A DNA stretch of 17,614 bases from DATMBL01 sp050735975 (lineage in GTDB: Bacteria; Desulfobacterota; Binatia; UBA9968). The translations under genes and the position numbers were made by a program. This document shows positions 8,166-15,499 of this stretch, one piece after another. Numbering within the stretch: position 1 is the stretch's first letter; each line of letters opens with the position of its first letter. The notes under the pieces were generated by a model that saw only the letters and a list, made by a program, of their open reading frames with translations, was not told the origin of the DNA and did not search any database. Location of the stretch: the NCBI GenBank assembly GCA_050735975.1, contig JBOHVS010000008.1:1-17614 (forward strand), read 5' to 3'.

Positions 8166-8561
8166 ATGCCACGGGTTGTCCATATCGCGGCGAAAACAGA
8201 TGAGCTAGATAAAGCTGCGGAGTTCTACGAGAAGGTTTTCGGGTTTGCCCCTACGGGCAAATCCAGATCCGAGGATCGTACCAGGCGTCGCGTGACCGAT
8301 GGAGAAATTGATCTGACTTTTCTTAAATACGATAGCGAGGACGCGGGCTTTGCAAACGCCGCGGGTGAAGGGCCTCGGATTCATCACTTCGCCGTCGAAG
8401 TAGACGATCTGGAAAAGTATGTGACGCGGGCTCGGGAATTTGGCTGCGAGATCCTCAGTGACGCCACAAAGCCCCCGGTAAAACTGCGCATTCCCGGCGG
8501 TCCGATTATGGAGATCGTGCCGGAGGGAAGATACCGTAAGAATCCCGTCAGGCAGAGTTAA
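8166..8561 (+). CDS. VOC-family (glyoxalase/dioxygenase fold) protein, first copy
   Basis: The 131-residue protein has two beta-alpha-beta-beta-beta modules of the vicinal oxygen chelate fold: PRVVHIAAKT...AAEFYEKVFGF at 2-27, and PRIHHFAVEVDDLEKY at 70-85 ending in GGPIMEIVPEG at 111-121. Likely metal ligands by pattern are His6, His74 and Glu116. The fourth position, judged by alignment to the second copy downstream, holds Asp49 rather than His. VOC proteins bind a metal in a cleft and include lactoylglutathione lyase, epimerases, antibiotic-binding proteins and small extradiol dioxygenases; this one cannot be assigned a reaction. Start: ATG at 8166 behind AAGGGAGGAGAAAAAG; the in-frame ATG at 8127 is poorer. 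The amidohydrolase follows 77 bases later on the same strand. Confidence 0.87.
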   Translation: MPRVVHIAAKTDELDKAAEFYEKVFGFAPTGKSRSEDRTRRRVTDGEIDLTFLKYDSEDAGFANAAGEGPRIHHFAVEVDDLEKYVTRAREFGCEILSDATKPPVKLRIPGGPIMEIVPEGRYRKNPVRQS

Positions 8562-8638
8562 ACAAGCCGCGGAACCACGCGCGCCGGTCGTGCATTCAAA
8601 CGATACTGAGGTGGAGCAAACTAGAGGAGGATCTTTTT

Positions 8639-9826
8639 ATGGCGGATTTCAAGCTCATTTCAGCAGATGGTCACCTGAACGACCCTCCGGCGGCCTGGGA
8701 AAGGGTACAGAAGCAGTACGGTGATCGGGCGCCGAAAGTCGTGGAGGACCCTCCCGGCATGAAGGGTCTCTGGCTTTTCGCAGGCGATCTTAAGCCCGCT
8801 CCGTGCTCGAATCCCTCCGTTGGATTCCTGGTCGGCAAGCCTGAAGGAGTCACCGGGATGCAAGTCGATCAGCTGGGGGACGACACCATAACTCGTTTTC
8901 GAGAGAGCTTTCGTTATGAGGACCACCCCGCTTCATGGGAACCCGCCGCGCGGCTTAAAGAACAGGATCGCGACGGTGTCGAGGCAGAGGTGCTCTTTTC
9001 CAGTTGGACTCGAACCTTCTACTCTTTCACCGATGGCGACTTCCAGCGAGCTTGCTTTCGCTCCTACAATTTATGGTTGCACGAGTTTTGCACATACAAT
9101 CCAAAGCGTTTGATTGGAGTCCCGCTGGTTTCCGTTCTCAACGTGGAAACGGCGGTTCAGGATATTCACGAATACGCCAAATTGGGCTTCAAAGGAGTTC
9201 AGCTGCCGTCCGGATTCAAGGAGGGCGCCTACTACAATTCGGAATACGAACCTATTTGGAACGCGCTAGAAGACACGAACCTGCTCGCGATTGTCCATTC
9301 AGGTTCGGTTCAAGGGGGCGGGTCGAGGCGCTGGTTCGCAAAGCTGAACAGCGCGGATGAGTGGCCGGCATTCTTCCAGCACCAAAGACAAACTATGATA
9401 AAGACCGTCATCGGACAAATGATTTTTTCGGGCCTTTTCGATCGGCATCCCAAATTGAAAGTGGCGTGCACGGAATTTGACGCCGGGTGGCTGGCTGTGA
9501 TCGTCCAGCAAGTGGACTATCATTACGGTCCGAAGAAGACAGCGCACGGGACAACCATCGACGAAGAGCTGAAGCTAGAGTTGCCTCCGAGTGAGTATTT
9601 CAAACGAAACCTATGGTTTACCTTTATGGATGATCGCGCCGCCGCGCTCACCACGCCGATTTACGGCGAGGATAATTTCATGTGGTCCAGCGATTATCCT
9701 CATGCGGCGTGCACGACGCCTTACTCCCAGCAAATCGTCGAGCGAATGTGCAGAGGGCTCGATCCGGCGGTCAAGCGAAACCTTGGTCGCGAAAATGTCA
9801 ACAGGCTATACGATTTAGGTTTATAA
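8639..9826 (+). CDS. Amidohydrolase-2 family metal enzyme (ACMSD-like TIM barrel)
   Basis: The 395-residue protein begins with SADGHLNDP, placing the first-strand metal motif at Asp10 and His12. Other family landmarks are the LIGVPLVSVLN segment (158-168), GFKGVQLPSG (183-192), His220 in LAIVHSG, FDRHPKLKVACTE (267-279) and the metal Asp352 in MWSSDYPH (348-355). The family (Pfam Amidohydro_2) includes aminocarboxymuconate-semialdehyde decarboxylase, gamma-resorcylate and other nonoxidative aromatic decarboxylases, and some hydrolases. A carboxylated aromatic or ring-cleavage product is a reasonable guess, but the reaction cannot be read. A strong ribosome-binding site (AGAGGAGGATC) precedes ATG 8639. 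It sits between two VOC genes on the same strand, the second 56 bases downstream, probably as one operon. Confidence 0.92.
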   Translation: MADFKLISADGHLNDPPAAWERVQKQYGDRAPKVVEDPPGMKGLWLFAGDLKPAPCSNPSVGFLVGKPEGVTGMQVDQLGDDTITRFRESFRYEDHPASWEPAARLKEQDRDGVEAEVLFSSWTRTFYSFTDGDFQRACFRSYNLWLHEFCTYNPKRLIGVPLVSVLNVETAVQDIHEYAKLGFKGVQLPSGFKEGAYYNSEYEPIWNALEDTNLLAIVHSGSVQGGGSRRWFAKLNSADEWPAFFQHQRQTMIKTVIGQMIFSGLFDRHPKLKVACTEFDAGWLAVIVQQVDYHYGPKKTAHGTTIDEELKLELPPSEYFKRNLWFTFMDDRAAALTTPIYGEDNFMWSSDYPHAACTTPYSQQIVERMCRGLDPAVKRNLGRENVNRLYDLGL

Positions 9827-9882
9827 ATCCCGCGCCGTCTTTGTTCGAAAGGTGGAAACGGCGTCTAATTGCGGAGGAAAAA

Positions 9883-10266
9883 ATGGCGCGCATAGTTCAC
9901 CTGGCCATGAACGTTGAAGATATCGATAAGGCCAGCGAGTTCTTCAAGAAAGTTTTTGGATTCACTCAGATTGAAATTCCCGGGGTGAGGAGCACGGTGC
10001 GTTATCTTGGCGACGGAAGCACCCACATCGCCATCAATCCATGCCGCCGCGGTAAAGAGGAGGCCGGCAAAGAGAACGAGCGACCACGCATCGATCACTT
10101 CGGGATCGAGGTGGACGATCTGGAAAAGTATGCAGCCGAGGTGGCCAGACATGGATGCGAGGTTGTTAGTCAGCCGGGAAAAGCTCTAAAATTCCGCGCT
10201 CCCGGTGGAATTATCCTCGAAGTTATTCCTGCCGGCGCGAAACCCGGTACCGGTGAAGCTGCTTGA
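9883..10266 (+). CDS. VOC-family protein, second copy
   Basis: The 127-residue protein is a clear relative of the VOC protein at 8166-8561: the same opening (IVHLAMNVEDIDKA), the same EFF/KVFGF helix and an identical VDDLEKY segment. A full set of candidate metal ligands is visible: His6, His48 (GSTHIAI), His72 (IDHFGIE) and Glu113 (GGIILEVIP). The second ligand is His where the first copy has Asp. Start: ATG 9883 directly after GCGGAGGAAAAA; the frame is open far upstream, but that part overlaps the amidohydrolase and is not coding. It is the last gene of the rightward group and converges on the MmgE/PrpD gene 66 bases away. The two VOC proteins may act as a heterodimer or at different steps; this is inference. 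Confidence 0.87.
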   Translation: MARIVHLAMNVEDIDKASEFFKKVFGFTQIEIPGVRSTVRYLGDGSTHIAINPCRRGKEEAGKENERPRIDHFGIEVDDLEKYAAEVARHGCEVVSQPGKALKFRAPGGIILEVIPAGAKPGTGEAA

Positions 10267-10332
10267 GCTTTCCCGGCTCATCACGATCAAAACCTCATCG
10301 GCGGCTTAGAATCGAACTACGTTGTCGCGAGT

Positions 10333-11772
10333 TCATTCCCGCACATTATTTATAATCCGCATGAGTTTGCCGGCATCGGGCAACTGAGCAACCGACCAGG
10401 CGGTATCGATTAAAATTGATTGCCTTTTTTCGTCCAAAACCCCTTCGCAGCAGGAGCGCGCCTTGGCTTTCAATTCCGCATCGCTTAACGGGTTTTCCGG
10501 CCCGCCGCGGTAGCGCTCATCCGCCCGGCCCTCGACGGCACGCCCGTCTTTCAGCCGGATGGCGATGCGTGAACGCATCTTGTCGAAACCCATCTTCTCG
10601 ATCCCGGGATCGAGCTCAGTCGATATCCGGCGCTGCATCGCTTGCATCCGAGCGGAGCCGACGAACTCGTCGGAAAATTCGCGTTTGCCGGCTTTGCGAA
10701 CCAGCGCGACCATGGCAAGCGCCGCCGGAAGCGAAAATTTCGCTTGCAGATGATTCGCCGCGATCGGATAGCGAATAGGGTTTAGAATGTTGGTGCCCGC
10801 GTAAATTTTGACCGCTTCTATATCGTCCGGCTTTACGTCATGTTCGGTAACGAGTTTCACCATCAAGTCGATGGTCGGATGGGTCAGCACGCCGCATGGA
10901 TAGGGCTTGATCGAAACCCCCGGCTCGACGATGCTCCAGGTTTTGCCAAAGCCCTGTGAAACCTTTTCGGCGCTGACGCCTCCTCCCTGAACGGCGTAGA
11001 AACCCCAAGGCCCGTCCAAGGCATCCGGGTCGCCTGTGAACCCGCGGCCGGCAAGAAGCGCCGCGGTAACGCCGTTTTCCGCCGCCCGGCCGATATGTAA
11101 GGGCTTGGTCATGGTGCCGAAATTGCAGCGAATGCCCGCGGCAAAGCTGGCCGCGATTCCGAAACCGCTACGAAGCTTATCCGCTGTTAAGCCCAGCAGC
11201 TTTGCCGCAGCCGCATAGGCGCCAAACGTTCCCACCGTGCCACTTGAGTGCATTCCCCTCACGTAATGCTGCGGCGACATCCACTCCGAGATTTTACACT
11301 CCACTTCAAAGCCGGTAAGAAAAGCGAGCATAAAAGTCTTACCGTCGAGGCCGCCGAGTTTCTGGGCCATCACCAGCGCGCTCGTCAGCGGCGGAATAGT
11401 TGGATGAGTCAAAAGCCCGTAGATATGGGCTGGATCGAGGCTTACCTGACTATCGTCCCAATCATGGGCATGACCCGCAGTGCCAAGCACGCGGGCTGCC
11501 ATGGGAGCGGGAACCTTGGTACTGCCGCGACCTAACAAAAGCGCATCCGGCCGGCCTCCCGTATGCTCGGCTTCCTCGATGAGGTGCCCCACCGAATGTT
11601 CCTCTGATCCCGCGACGTAAAGGGCGAGACCGTCCAGCAAGCACCGCGTGCCGATCCGAAGCGCCTCGGCAGGGATATCATTCCATGTGACGTTTTCGAC
11701 GAATGAGGCCGCGGCAATTGTCGTTTTGAGTCCATCGGGAGTTGGCGCAAACGCCTTTTGATCCGCTGTCAT
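10333..11772 (-). CDS. MmgE/PrpD family protein, downstream copy
   Basis: The 479-residue protein has the family landmarks: HAHDWDD at 101-107 followed by HPT at 123-125, GMHSSGTVGTFGA at 173-185, TKPLHIGRAA at 222-231 and KPYPCG at 289-294. The all-helical N-terminal half and smaller C-terminal lid of the fold are covered by the normal length. Characterised members are 2-methylcitrate dehydratase PrpD, cis-aconitate decarboxylase and iminodisuccinate epimerase. Many homologues lie in catabolic islands with unknown substrates. Nothing here (no prpB or prpC nearby) supports propionate metabolism, so I leave the symbol empty. The ATG at 11772 has a strong CAGGAGGTTGAGGC. It is probably co-transcribed with the paralogue ending 110 bases upstream. 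Confidence 0.92.
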   Translation of the reverse strand: MTADQKAFAPTPDGLKTTIAAASFVENVTWNDIPAEALRIGTRCLLDGLALYVAGSEEHSVGHLIEEAEHTGGRPDALLLGRGSTKVPAPMAARVLGTAGHAHDWDDSQVSLDPAHIYGLLTHPTIPPLTSALVMAQKLGGLDGKTFMLAFLTGFEVECKISEWMSPQHYVRGMHSSGTVGTFGAYAAAAKLLGLTADKLRSGFGIAASFAAGIRCNFGTMTKPLHIGRAAENGVTAALLAGRGFTGDPDALDGPWGFYAVQGGGVSAEKVSQGFGKTWSIVEPGVSIKPYPCGVLTHPTIDLMVKLVTEHDVKPDDIEAVKIYAGTNILNPIRYPIAANHLQAKFSLPAALAMVALVRKAGKREFSDEFVGSARMQAMQRRISTELDPGIEKMGFDKMRSRIAIRLKDGRAVEGRADERYRGGPENPLSDAELKAKARSCCEGVLDEKRQSILIDTAWSVAQLPDAGKLMRIINNVRE

Positions 11773-11882
11773 GCCTCAACCTCCTGGTAAAAAGTGATCC
11801 ACTCCCAGGTTCGTCCCGGCAAAGTCATCAGCCTCAGACCCTACAATCTCGATAATCCTTACTCAAGCAATGCCAAAGTCGT

Positions 11883-13286
11883 TCAAAGCGAGAGTAGCTT
11901 GCCAATTTTTCTTGCGTCATCGAGTTTCTCCAGTCTGAGAAGGGTGTGTTCCAGCTTCTCCACTCGGGACCGGGAGAGAACCCTCGAAGCTAACAGCCGA
12001 AATTTTTGCAGCACCTGTTCCCGCGTCATCGGGTGTTTGTCGCTTCCCTTGGCATGGAGAACTTTCTCGCTGTAACTTTTTCCATCCAGGAGTTGGACTT
12101 CTAGTTCCACTCCGTGCCGTCCTTCGTCACCCAGGACCTCGAACTGAGGGTCTTCGATAACTTCGATCTTTTTGGTCGTTGCCAGGACATCGCGCCTGCG
12201 AATGGACTCTTCCGTGACCTGATCGACGAAGAACTCGCGGTCGTGCAGCAGAACGGCAACGCAGAATGGAAGATTCATCTGGGCCGTGGTCATGCTTTTG
12301 GGCTCGTACGGCCAACCAACGTGGAGCTTGGTGGCCCGGGTGGTTCGAATCCGTATCCTTTCGATATTCTCGCCGCTGACCTCCGGGTGCTCGCCAAGAA
12401 TTTTTTTCAGCGCATCGATGGACGTATGATTGCTTCCACAGCACGGGTAGGGCTTGAAGCCGACGTTGAGAGTCTCAAACCATTCGCCCAAGTCCTGAGT
12501 CAGATGGAAGAGATTAGGTTTATCAACAAACGTCGAGCAAAAACCGCCGTAAGGCGCTTCCAGAATATCTTCGACGCCCGTAAAGCCTTTGGCGGCAAGC
12601 AGACCTCCATAGACTCCGGCCTGAGCGGAGCGGCCGGGATGCATTCGCTTTACCATCGAAGCGTGCTGGGCGGCCATGAGTCCCGCCGCCTGAGTGCCGG
12701 CAATGCCCAGGGCATGGACCGCTTTGACGGGATTCAATCGAAGCATCTTGGCTGCGGCCGCTCCCGCCGCAAACGTGCCCGATGTCGCACTCGGGTGAAA
12801 TCCTCGGCGGAGTTGGGAGGCTCCGCCCGTCATCGCCACGCGGCAGCCGACTTCGTACCCGGCAACTACGGCAGTGAGAAACCGCTTACCGTCGACATTG
12901 CCGGCTTTGCGAACCAGCGCGTCGGCGGCCGGTATTGCTTCCGCGCCAGGGTGAATGACTCCGACACGGTGTAGATCATCCATTTCGAAGCTATGAATCA
13001 GGGTGCCGTTGGCCAGCGGAGCACTGGTACTGGGGACCTCCGCGCCATCTCCCCAGATGAGGGCCCCTTTGCCTTTCCCCATTTCCTTGGCGAAGGACGT
13101 GATGATCTTCCCCCAAGGGAGGGTAGAGCCGAAGAGGGCGCACCCGAAAGAATCAATAAGGCAAAATTTGACGTGAGACACGACCTCCTGTGGGATATCT
13201 TTGTAGGATAATCCGGCGATATACTCCGCGAGGATTCGAGTCGGAGAGTTCGCCGCGGCGGTTTCTTTTATCTCTGCTTTCGCCAT
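11883..13286 (-). CDS. MmgE/PrpD family protein, upstream copy
   Basis: The 467-residue protein has its own version of the family motifs: HSFEMDDLH at 98-106 with HPG at 112-114, GFHPSATSGTFAA at 162-174, VKRMHPGRSAQ at 212-222 and KPYPCCGSNH at 278-287. It differs clearly from the neighbouring copy (for example KRMHPGRSAQ in place of TKPLHIGRAA), so the pair is not a recent duplication. The two may act on different substrates or as a mixed dimer, the family being dimeric. Reaction class is expected to be dehydratase, decarboxylase or epimerase on a polycarboxylic acid; the exact one is unknown. Start: ATG 13286 with TTAAGGAGCATTT in front. A near-consensus promoter lies 34-63 bases upstream, making this the first gene of the pair. 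Confidence 0.92.
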   Translation of the reverse strand: MAKAEIKETAAANSPTRILAEYIAGLSYKDIPQEVVSHVKFCLIDSFGCALFGSTLPWGKIITSFAKEMGKGKGALIWGDGAEVPSTSAPLANGTLIHSFEMDDLHRVGVIHPGAEAIPAADALVRKAGNVDGKRFLTAVVAGYEVGCRVAMTGGASQLRRGFHPSATSGTFAAGAAAAKMLRLNPVKAVHALGIAGTQAAGLMAAQHASMVKRMHPGRSAQAGVYGGLLAAKGFTGVEDILEAPYGGFCSTFVDKPNLFHLTQDLGEWFETLNVGFKPYPCCGSNHTSIDALKKILGEHPEVSGENIERIRIRTTRATKLHVGWPYEPKSMTTAQMNLPFCVAVLLHDREFFVDQVTEESIRRRDVLATTKKIEVIEDPQFEVLGDEGRHGVELEVQLLDGKSYSEKVLHAKGSDKHPMTREQVLQKFRLLASRVLSRSRVEKLEHTLLRLEKLDDARKIGKLLSL

Positions 13287-13319
13287 AAATGCTCCTTAAG
13301 GCGGCTGAAGTTCTATGAC

Positions 13320-13349
13320 GTTATACGGTATGGCGCGACCGCGCGTCAA
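13320..13349 (-). promoter_or_regulatory. Sigma70-type promoter for the two MmgE/PrpD genes
   Basis: On the minus strand TTGACG (13349-13344) and TATAAC (13325-13320) are separated by 18 bases. Both hexamers match the consensus in five of six positions. Initiation near 13313 would give a leader of about 27 bases carrying the AAGGAG site of the gene at 13286. Confidence 0.62.
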
Positions 13350-13534
13350 AGGCCAACGGCGGCGGCCGGCCGCGGCACGCGAAAAAAGGAAACGGGATAG
13401 GTCTAATTATTGAGGATCGGGATTTATCGAATGGGCAAAGAAGCTTCGGGGTATAGATTTAGGAACTAAGCCATCCAAGCGCTCTAAGCATGCTTTTGCT
13501 GTCTCCGGCACAAAGGCGAAAGCAACGGAAACTA

Positions 13535-13768
13535 TTATCCCCGTAGCGTCGGGGCTGTATCGGGCTCGATCAACCAACGGCGTCGCCCGCGAGGCTTATA
13601 CTCGAGCTTGATCTCTTCCGCATGTAACCCGAGCTGTCTGGCTCGTTCATGACATGAATTACAAACGATCATATCAAGCAAAATAACGCCATCTTCTTGG
13701 CTGATCACTCGATACGGCCTGCCTCTGGTTGCCTGATCACAGTGTCGGCAAACAAATTCCATGGCCAT
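13535..13768 (-). CDS. Small four-cysteine (zinc-ribbon-like) protein, unknown function
   Basis: I do not recognise a named family. From the ATG at 13768 the product has 77 residues, with two CxxC pairs: Cys7/Cys10 (FVCRHC) and Cys36/Cys39 (IVCNSC, followed by His40). They are separated by about 25 residues containing a hydrophobic strand-like stretch (GVILLDMIV), consistent with one zinc-binding knuckle pair. The tail is basic (PRGRRRW), which could suit nucleic-acid binding. The start is unsure: in-frame options are TTG 13780, ATG 13768 and ATG 13762, and none has a good ribosome-binding site. It lies alone, 181 bases beyond the end of eutA and about 250 before the MmgE/PrpD start, same strand. 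The regular Cys spacing and lack of better overlapping frames support it as real. Confidence 0.6.
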   Translation of the reverse strand: MAMEFVCRHCDQATRGRPYRVISQEDGVILLDMIVCNSCHERARQLGLHAEEIKLEYKPRGRRRWLIEPDTAPTLRG

Positions 13769-13961
13769 TTGTTCTAGCAAGGCACGTACCGATAATCGTT
13801 TGCGGCTTAAATGCCTAGAGCTGACAACCCTTGACCAGAAAATTCATGCGATGTCCCATGCGCGTTAAGAATTGGGTTCTAAGGGTGAAGGAAACTGTGA
13901 AGGCTGGAACCTACAGTCGCTCGGAAGGTTCGTTTCAGGGTCAACGGAAATTATCCGGAAG

Positions 13962-15473
13962 CTAGAACTGAAATACTAAGGACTTGATGGTCACAGGCAC
14001 GGTGCCGGAAGGCTCCAGCACCCTCCCCAGGTCGATGAAGTCGAAGTCTCGCAGGGTGACTCCGTCAATGGCCAGAACGTTATTCTTAAGTCCGAACTCG
14101 TTCTTGAGGATGGTGCCCACCAGTCCCGCCAGGTCGTGGTCGAAGACCAGGTAAATGGGTCGACCGCTTTGCAAGGTGCCCGGCAACCCCTCCATAAGAC
14201 CGCGACAGAAAGCGGCAATACGGATCGCCGTAGGAGGTCCGTCCCAACGAAACACCAACGCCACTTCCGCTTCTCCCTCAATCAGATCAAAAGCGTGGAA
14301 GTGGCTGCCGATGCCCTGCGCGATCGTCCGCGCCTCGATGTTATCGCTCAAGTTTACAGCGGGACGCAGCACCTGGAGGTTTTTGCGCGGAAGTAGCTCA
14401 TCCGTCGATCGGTAGATGGTGTTGCCGCTCACCTGAACTGTGTGTTGGGCGGCGCCCATGACCGTAGCGCGGATGCATTCACGGGCCGGCCCGAGCGGCC
14501 ACGCAAGCGCGCCGTTATTCGTGCGGCGGTGGAGCGCCCTTCCTAGCGGCGCCCCGAGGTCGCCGAAAGATCTCGCCTCCTTCCCATAGACGTACTCACC
14601 AACGCCGCCTGAGAAGATGACCGCGTCGTAGTTCTTCGGGCCGCTGAGCGGCGCGGTTAGCCACAGTTGATCGATTTCGGACGCCGGCTTCTCGTCCTGG
14701 GCGAGACTGAGGACAGCTCGAGCCATGTGCTCCGCCAGTCGCTCCAACTGCTCAGACGATACCTTGTCTCCAAGTTGCCATTCGAACCCCAGTTGGCGGG
14801 CCAGTGCCCGGCCACCGGGCTCGAGCACGATAATGGCGCCGGCGCCATCGGTGGCCAGCAGCCGGCCACCGATATGAAGCGCGGCAGTGCTCAGGACCCG
14901 CCCGCGCTCGGCCACGGCCAGCTTGGTGGTGCCGCCGCCAATGTCCACGTTGAGCACCCTGCATTCCCGCTGGGCGGATAGCGTGACCGCGCCGGACCCA
15001 TGGGCGGCAAGCAACGCTTCGAAGTTGTGCCCCGCGCTGGCGCAGACAAAGTTCCCGCGCTGCGCGGCGAATAGTTCGGCGATGGCGCGGGCATTGTCCC
15101 TGCAGATCGCCTCGCCTGTCAGGATGATGGCTCCTGTGTCCACGTCCGTTGGGCCCAGTCCAGCTTCCTGGTATGCGCCATCGACGAAAAGCCCAAGCGC
15201 CTGGTCGTCTATCCGCGCCCGGTCGGCGGTATACGGCGTAAAGTGAATGGGCGAGAGGTAAAGCGTCTTCCGCTCCGTCACTACGAAGCGGCTCGACAGT
15301 TCCCGGCCGAGCCTGCGCAGCACCAGGCGCGAGAAGATGATCTGCGAAGTAGCCGTGCCGACATCGATGCCGACGCTGGTGAGGGTGATGATGTCTAATT
15401 TCGCGAGAGGATGCCCTTCCTCGTCGTCAGACTTATGCTCGTCGTGGTCGTGGTCGCGTAGAATATCGTGCAT
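13962..15473 (-). CDS. eutA: Ethanolamine ammonia-lyase reactivase-type protein EutA
   Basis: The 503-residue protein matches the EutA family along its length: GIDVGTATSQIIFSRL at 35-50, SPIHFTPY at 74-81, TGAIILTGEA at 113-122, phosphate-loop segment NVDIGGGTTKLAV at 175-187, VIFSGGVGEYVYG at 285-297, IRATVMGAAQHT at 334-345, and the typical ending VPVTIKSLVFQF. EutA is an actin/Hsp70-fold ATPase that reactivates B12-dependent ethanolamine ammonia-lyase by exchanging damaged cobalamin. No eutB, eutC or other eut gene is in this window, so its client here is unknown. A 30-residue extension rich in His and Asp (HDHDEH) precedes the usual family start and could bind metal; no later start codon fits. 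It begins 26 bases after the bicupin stop, with only a weak ribosome-binding site, which suggests translational coupling. Confidence 0.9.
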   Translation of the reverse strand: MHDILRDHDHDEHKSDDEEGHPLAKLDIITLTSVGIDVGTATSQIIFSRLVLRRLGRELSSRFVVTERKTLYLSPIHFTPYTADRARIDDQALGLFVDGAYQEAGLGPTDVDTGAIILTGEAICRDNARAIAELFAAQRGNFVCASAGHNFEALLAAHGSGAVTLSAQRECRVLNVDIGGGTTKLAVAERGRVLSTAALHIGGRLLATDGAGAIIVLEPGGRALARQLGFEWQLGDKVSSEQLERLAEHMARAVLSLAQDEKPASEIDQLWLTAPLSGPKNYDAVIFSGGVGEYVYGKEARSFGDLGAPLGRALHRRTNNGALAWPLGPARECIRATVMGAAQHTVQVSGNTIYRSTDELLPRKNLQVLRPAVNLSDNIEARTIAQGIGSHFHAFDLIEGEAEVALVFRWDGPPTAIRIAAFCRGLMEGLPGTLQSGRPIYLVFDHDLAGLVGTILKNEFGLKNNVLAIDGVTLRDFDFIDLGRVLEPSGTVPVTIKSLVFQF

Positions 15474-15499
15474 GGTATGTACCGGTCACCCTGCTCCAC

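Noticed and set aside
12114..12974. Plus-strand 286-codon frame
   Set aside because: It is antisense to the upstream MmgE/PrpD gene, whose family motifs are unambiguous; the long frame is a GC-skew shadow.
10333..13286. Methylcitrate-cycle operon
   Set aside because: Two MmgE/PrpD genes alone do not show this; no methylcitrate synthase, methylisocitrate lyase or PrpR gene is present in the window.
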